A stretch of DNA of 35,931 nt from Pseudomonas palmensis (GTDB lineage Bacteria; Pseudomonadota; Gammaproteobacteria; Pseudomonadales; Pseudomonadaceae). The stretch is taken from positions 1 to 35,931 of the forward strand of contig NZ_JAFKEC010000061.1 in the NCBI RefSeq assembly GCF_017848315.1, read 5' to 3'. Position numbers and translations under genes: made by a program. Positions 34,373 through 35,931 of this stretch are shown here, one piece after another (the first letter of the stretch is position 1; each line of letters opens with the position of its first letter). The notes under the pieces were generated by a model. The model was not told the DNA's origin. It worked only from the letters and a program-made list of their open reading frames with translations, and did not search any database.

Positions 34373-34424
34373 CGTCCCAAGTAAGCTCAGACCCGCAAAA
34401 ACGCATTAAGTTTCACTGTAAAAA
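34342..34424 (-). ncRNA. Predicted small RNA, about 80 bases
   Basis: A minus-strand sigma-70-like promoter (34431-34459) would start a transcript near 34424, and an intrinsic terminator ends it at about 34342. The RNA would begin with a short hairpin (ACTGT/ACAGT, 4-base loop) and end in the GC-rich terminator stem. It is divergent from the glycine-zipper gene. I do not recognise a known Pseudomonas small RNA. The short reading frame inside it runs past the terminator and has no ribosome binding site. Confidence 0.5.
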
Positions 34425-34430
34425 CAGTAA

Positions 34431-34459
34431 CTTATAAAATTGTATACACGTCGTGCCAA
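34431..34459 (-). promoter_or_regulatory. Sigma-70 promoter, minus strand, with an overlapping plus-strand -10
   Basis: The -35 box TTGGCA (complement of 34454-34459) and -10 box TATAAG (complement of 34431-34436) are 17 bases apart, each one base from consensus. The same AT-rich core reads TATAAAAT on the plus strand (34433-34440), a likely -10 for the glycine-zipper gene, so two divergent promoters may share it. Confidence 0.55.
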
Positions 34460-34491
34460 TCGTCGGATTTGCGTTGCCAGCGCGTGTTGCA

Positions 34492-34527
34492 GAGCCTCAG
34501 GATCGCCTCGTCATCCCTTTGAGGCTC
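34492..34527 (+). promoter_or_regulatory. Hairpin enclosing the ribosome binding site of the glycine-zipper gene
   Basis: GAGCCTCA (34492-34499) pairs perfectly with TGAGGCTC (34520-34527). Two G-U pairs and one A-U pair can extend the stem inward. The right arm contains the Shine-Dalgarno GAGG (34521-34524), seven bases before the ATG at 34532. Folding would hide the ribosome binding site. Confidence 0.5.
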
Positions 34528-34531
34528 CCTT

Positions 34532-35011
34532 ATGAAGTACTCCTCGATTCTGCTGTTGTCTCTCGGCCTGCTCAGTGGCGTTGCCTCGGCAGGTGGCTCC
34601 ACCGAAGCCGGTATCGGCGGCGCATTGGGCGGGGTATTGGGTTCGGTGGTTGGCCAGTCGATCGGTGGCAGCACCGGTTCGGCCATCGGCGCCGGCCTGG
34701 GCGGTGCAGCCGGTAGCGCGGTAGGTGCCGACAAGCGCAGCCGCGGCGAGGCGGCCATCGGTGGCGCACTGGGTGCGGCCGGCGGCAACGTGGTGGGCCG
34801 CAGCGTGGGCGGCAACACCGGCAGCCTGATCGGCGCCGCAGCCGGCGGCGGTGCGGGCGGTGCACTGGGCAACTACATGGGCAACAAGAGCGACGACGAA
34901 GACCGCCGCTACAACAACCGCGGCCGCGGCTACGACGACCGCCGCCACTACCGCGATCGCGGCCACCACTACGGCCATCGCAAGCACGACAAACGCTGGC
35001 GTCACCGCTGA
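34532..35011 (+). CDS. Glycine-zipper envelope protein
   Basis: The 159-residue protein has a signal peptide (MKYSSILLLSLGLLSGVASA). A long run of glycine-zipper repeats follows (GGALGGVLGSVVG, GSAIGAGLGGAAGSAVG, GGALGAAGGNVVG, GSLIGAAAGGGAGGALG; about residues 25-115), which pack closely in or against membranes. The last 40 residues are very hydrophilic, rich in Arg, His, Asp and Tyr (RRYNNRGRGYDDRRHYRDRG). There is no lipobox Cys, so it is not a lipoprotein. Such proteins sit in the periplasm or outer membrane, and the function is unknown. The basic tail might bind LPS, nucleic acid or metal. Its ribosome binding site lies in a hairpin. Confidence 0.85.
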   Translation: MKYSSILLLSLGLLSGVASAGGSTEAGIGGALGGVLGSVVGQSIGGSTGSAIGAGLGGAAGSAVGADKRSRGEAAIGGALGAAGGNVVGRSVGGNTGSLIGAAAGGGAGGALGNYMGNKSDDEDRRYNNRGRGYDDRRHYRDRGHHYGHRKHDKRWRHR

Positions 35012-35021
35012 ATTCCATCGA

Positions 35022-35046
35022 CGCTGCCGGCCCCGCGCCGGCAGCG
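35022..35046 (+). terminator. Possible terminator hairpin after the glycine-zipper gene
   Basis: A perfect 10-bp stem CGCTGCCGGC / GCCGGCAGCG with a 5-base loop begins 11 bases after the stop. No T-run follows, so it may stabilise the mRNA end and not terminate by itself. Confidence 0.5.
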
Positions 35047-35095
35047 CCGCAGTTGTACCCTCAAACGTAGCAATCAAGCCATGTGCCATCACGCC

Positions 35096-35320
35096 ATTGG
35101 CTTAAGCCATTCACCTAAGCCTTTCCCCGCCCCGCCCCCTGCGCGAAAACCTTCGAGCCTGTTGTTCGGCCAGCTTTCCAGCCTTTTATATTGACTGTCC
35201 GATCAACATCGGCAGGGGCCTGTTTGCGTCGGCTGTTTTGTGACTGACGGGTCGGCTTAAGGGGCGTCCCGATTTTGACGTCAAATAGCAATCGCTATGA
35301 TCCGCCCCACCTTAAGCGAC
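35096..35320. promoter_or_regulatory. Chemoreceptor upstream region with CTTAAG repeats and a promoter candidate
   Basis: The 325-base gap before the chemoreceptor gene holds no gene that I can support. It contains the palindrome TGGCTTAAGCCA near 35097-35108. It also has GTCGGCTTAAGGGGCG (about 35250-35265), which is an imperfect inverted copy of CGCCCCACCTTAAGCGAC (about 35303-35320). Between these two lies a promoter-like TTTTGA...TATGAT pair, spacing 17, overlapping TGACGTCA (35277-35284). Confidence 0.35.
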
Positions 35321-35336
35321 GCAGTGGGCGCACGGA

Positions 35337-35931
35337 ATGCGGATGTACCTGGGAATATGGATCGGCACGGCCCTCGGCGCCTGCGGCCTGCTGCTCGACC
35401 TGCTGCCCCTGGGCCTGGCCGGGCTGTCGCTGGTACTGCTTGCCAGCACCTTGCTGCGCCCGCGCCCCGTGGCACAGGTGGCTGCGGTCAGCGACGCGCC
35501 CATCGTGCTCGAACAGCCGCCACTGCACACCCTGCTGCCGGTGGTGGCGCCCAGCTGGATCGACAGCCTCCAACAGAGCCGAACCCTGCTGGGCGACAAC
35601 ATCAGCCAGTTGCTCGAACGCTTCGGCGCCATCAACCAGCGCCTGGAACACAGCCTCAACGACGCCGACAACGTGCTGGCCAATGGCGGCGTGGGCGAGA
35701 ACCTGCGCGAGGCCAACCAGCGCCTGCGCCGGGTCACCGAAAGCTTCGCCGCCAGCAGCCAGCGCCAGCATGAATTTCTGACCACCATTAATCATCTGGG
35801 CAGCTACGCCGGCCAGCTCCAGCAGATGGCCAAGCGCGTGCAGGAAGTTGCCAGCCAGACCAACCTGCTGGCGCTCAATGCCGCCATCGAGGCTGCCCGC
35901 GCCGGCGAGTTCGGCCGCGGCTTCTCGGTGG
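35337..35931 (+). CDS. Methyl-accepting chemotaxis protein, 3' partial
   Basis: The frame is open from ATG 35337 to the window end (198 codons); the rest lies outside. Two adjacent hydrophobic stretches at about 3-20 and 21-40 form a membrane anchor or hairpin. A helical region follows, and then, from about residue 172, the strongly conserved MCP stretch ASQTNLLALNAAIEAARAGE and GRGFSV of the cytoplasmic signalling domain. No periplasmic ligand domain and no obvious HAMP domain fit between anchor and signalling region, so this is a short receptor that probably senses an internal or membrane signal. ATG 35343, two codons later, has better spacing to GGA at 35334-35336 and could be the real start. 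Confidence 0.85.
   Translation, partial: MRMYLGIWIGTALGACGLLLDLLPLGLAGLSLVLLASTLLRPRPVAQVAAVSDAPIVLEQPPLHTLLPVVAPSWIDSLQQSRTLLGDNISQLLERFGAINQRLEHSLNDADNVLANGGVGENLREANQRLRRVTESFAASSQRQHEFLTTINHLGSYAGQLQQMAKRVQEVASQTNLLALNAAIEAARAGEFGRGFSV

Noticed and set aside
34320..34415. Short reading frame starting MRFCGSELTW inside the predicted small RNA
   Set aside because: It lacks a ribosome binding site and reads through the terminator, so it is unlikely to be translated.
34418..34431. ACTGTAAAAACAGT as a LexA box
   Set aside because: The CTG-CAG spacing is 6 bases; LexA boxes need CTG-N10-CAG.
34432..34872. Minus-strand frame ending in RWQRKSDDWHDVYTIL, considered as a remnant of a GntR-type regulator
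   Set aside because: Most of it is antisense to the glycine-zipper gene, and the short plausible end could not be tied to a family with confidence.

Overview
The window is GC-rich, densely coded chromosomal DNA from a Pseudomonas, most likely of the P. putida group. The main reasons are the OprD-type porin, the aguBA operon, the gene block cysQ-nudE-yrfG-lysM-LysR-fdhD-fdhF-like, and several Pseudomonas-style REP palindromes. From memory, unverified here, the right half follows the order seen around PA5161-PA5181 of P. aeruginosa and the PP_0256-PP_0270 region of P. putida KT2440. No prophage, insertion sequence, CRISPR array, rRNA or tRNA was seen.

Layout. 1-2307: two tandem paralogous secreted proteins with an LprI-like N-terminus, the first cut by the window edge. 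2301-5606: two translationally coupled MFS transporters, the first apparently missing its last helix, divergent from a LysR regulator. 5721-8705: a membrane-anchored glutamate-synthase-like flavoprotein convergent with an OprD-family porin; they share a perfect palindromic terminator. 8706-9100: an intergenic region with a predicted short terminated RNA or leader and a Fur-box candidate. 9101-11191: a TonB-dependent siderophore receptor. 11261-13633: a small hypothetical gene, then the agmatine-to-putrescine operon aguB-aguA. 13832-16717: a large fusion of an APH-type kinase and a class III aminotransferase-fold enzyme.

16852-23532 is a cell-surface sugar region. A tightly overlapping cassette (WbqC-like protein, SDR epimerase, ATP-grasp ligase, metallophosphoesterase) is followed by rmlB-rmlA-rmlC-rmlD, which make dTDP-L-rhamnose. 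A REP inverted repeat separates it from a DctB/DctD-like sigma-54 two-component system and a hotdog thioesterase (23677-27352).

27341-34227 is conserved housekeeping: cysQ and nudE (minus strand), yrfG, lysM, a LysR regulator, and fdhD overlapping an FdhF/YdeP-like molybdopterin oxidoreductase. 34228-35931: an intergenic region with a predicted small RNA, a glycine-zipper envelope protein whose ribosome binding site lies in a hairpin, and the start of a chemoreceptor without a periplasmic sensor domain that runs off the window.

The most notable signals are the WbqC/SDR/ATP-grasp/phosphoesterase cassette, the kinase-phospholyase fusion, two orphan promoter-plus-terminator units that look like small RNAs or leaders, and the hairpin masking the glycine-zipper ribosome binding site.
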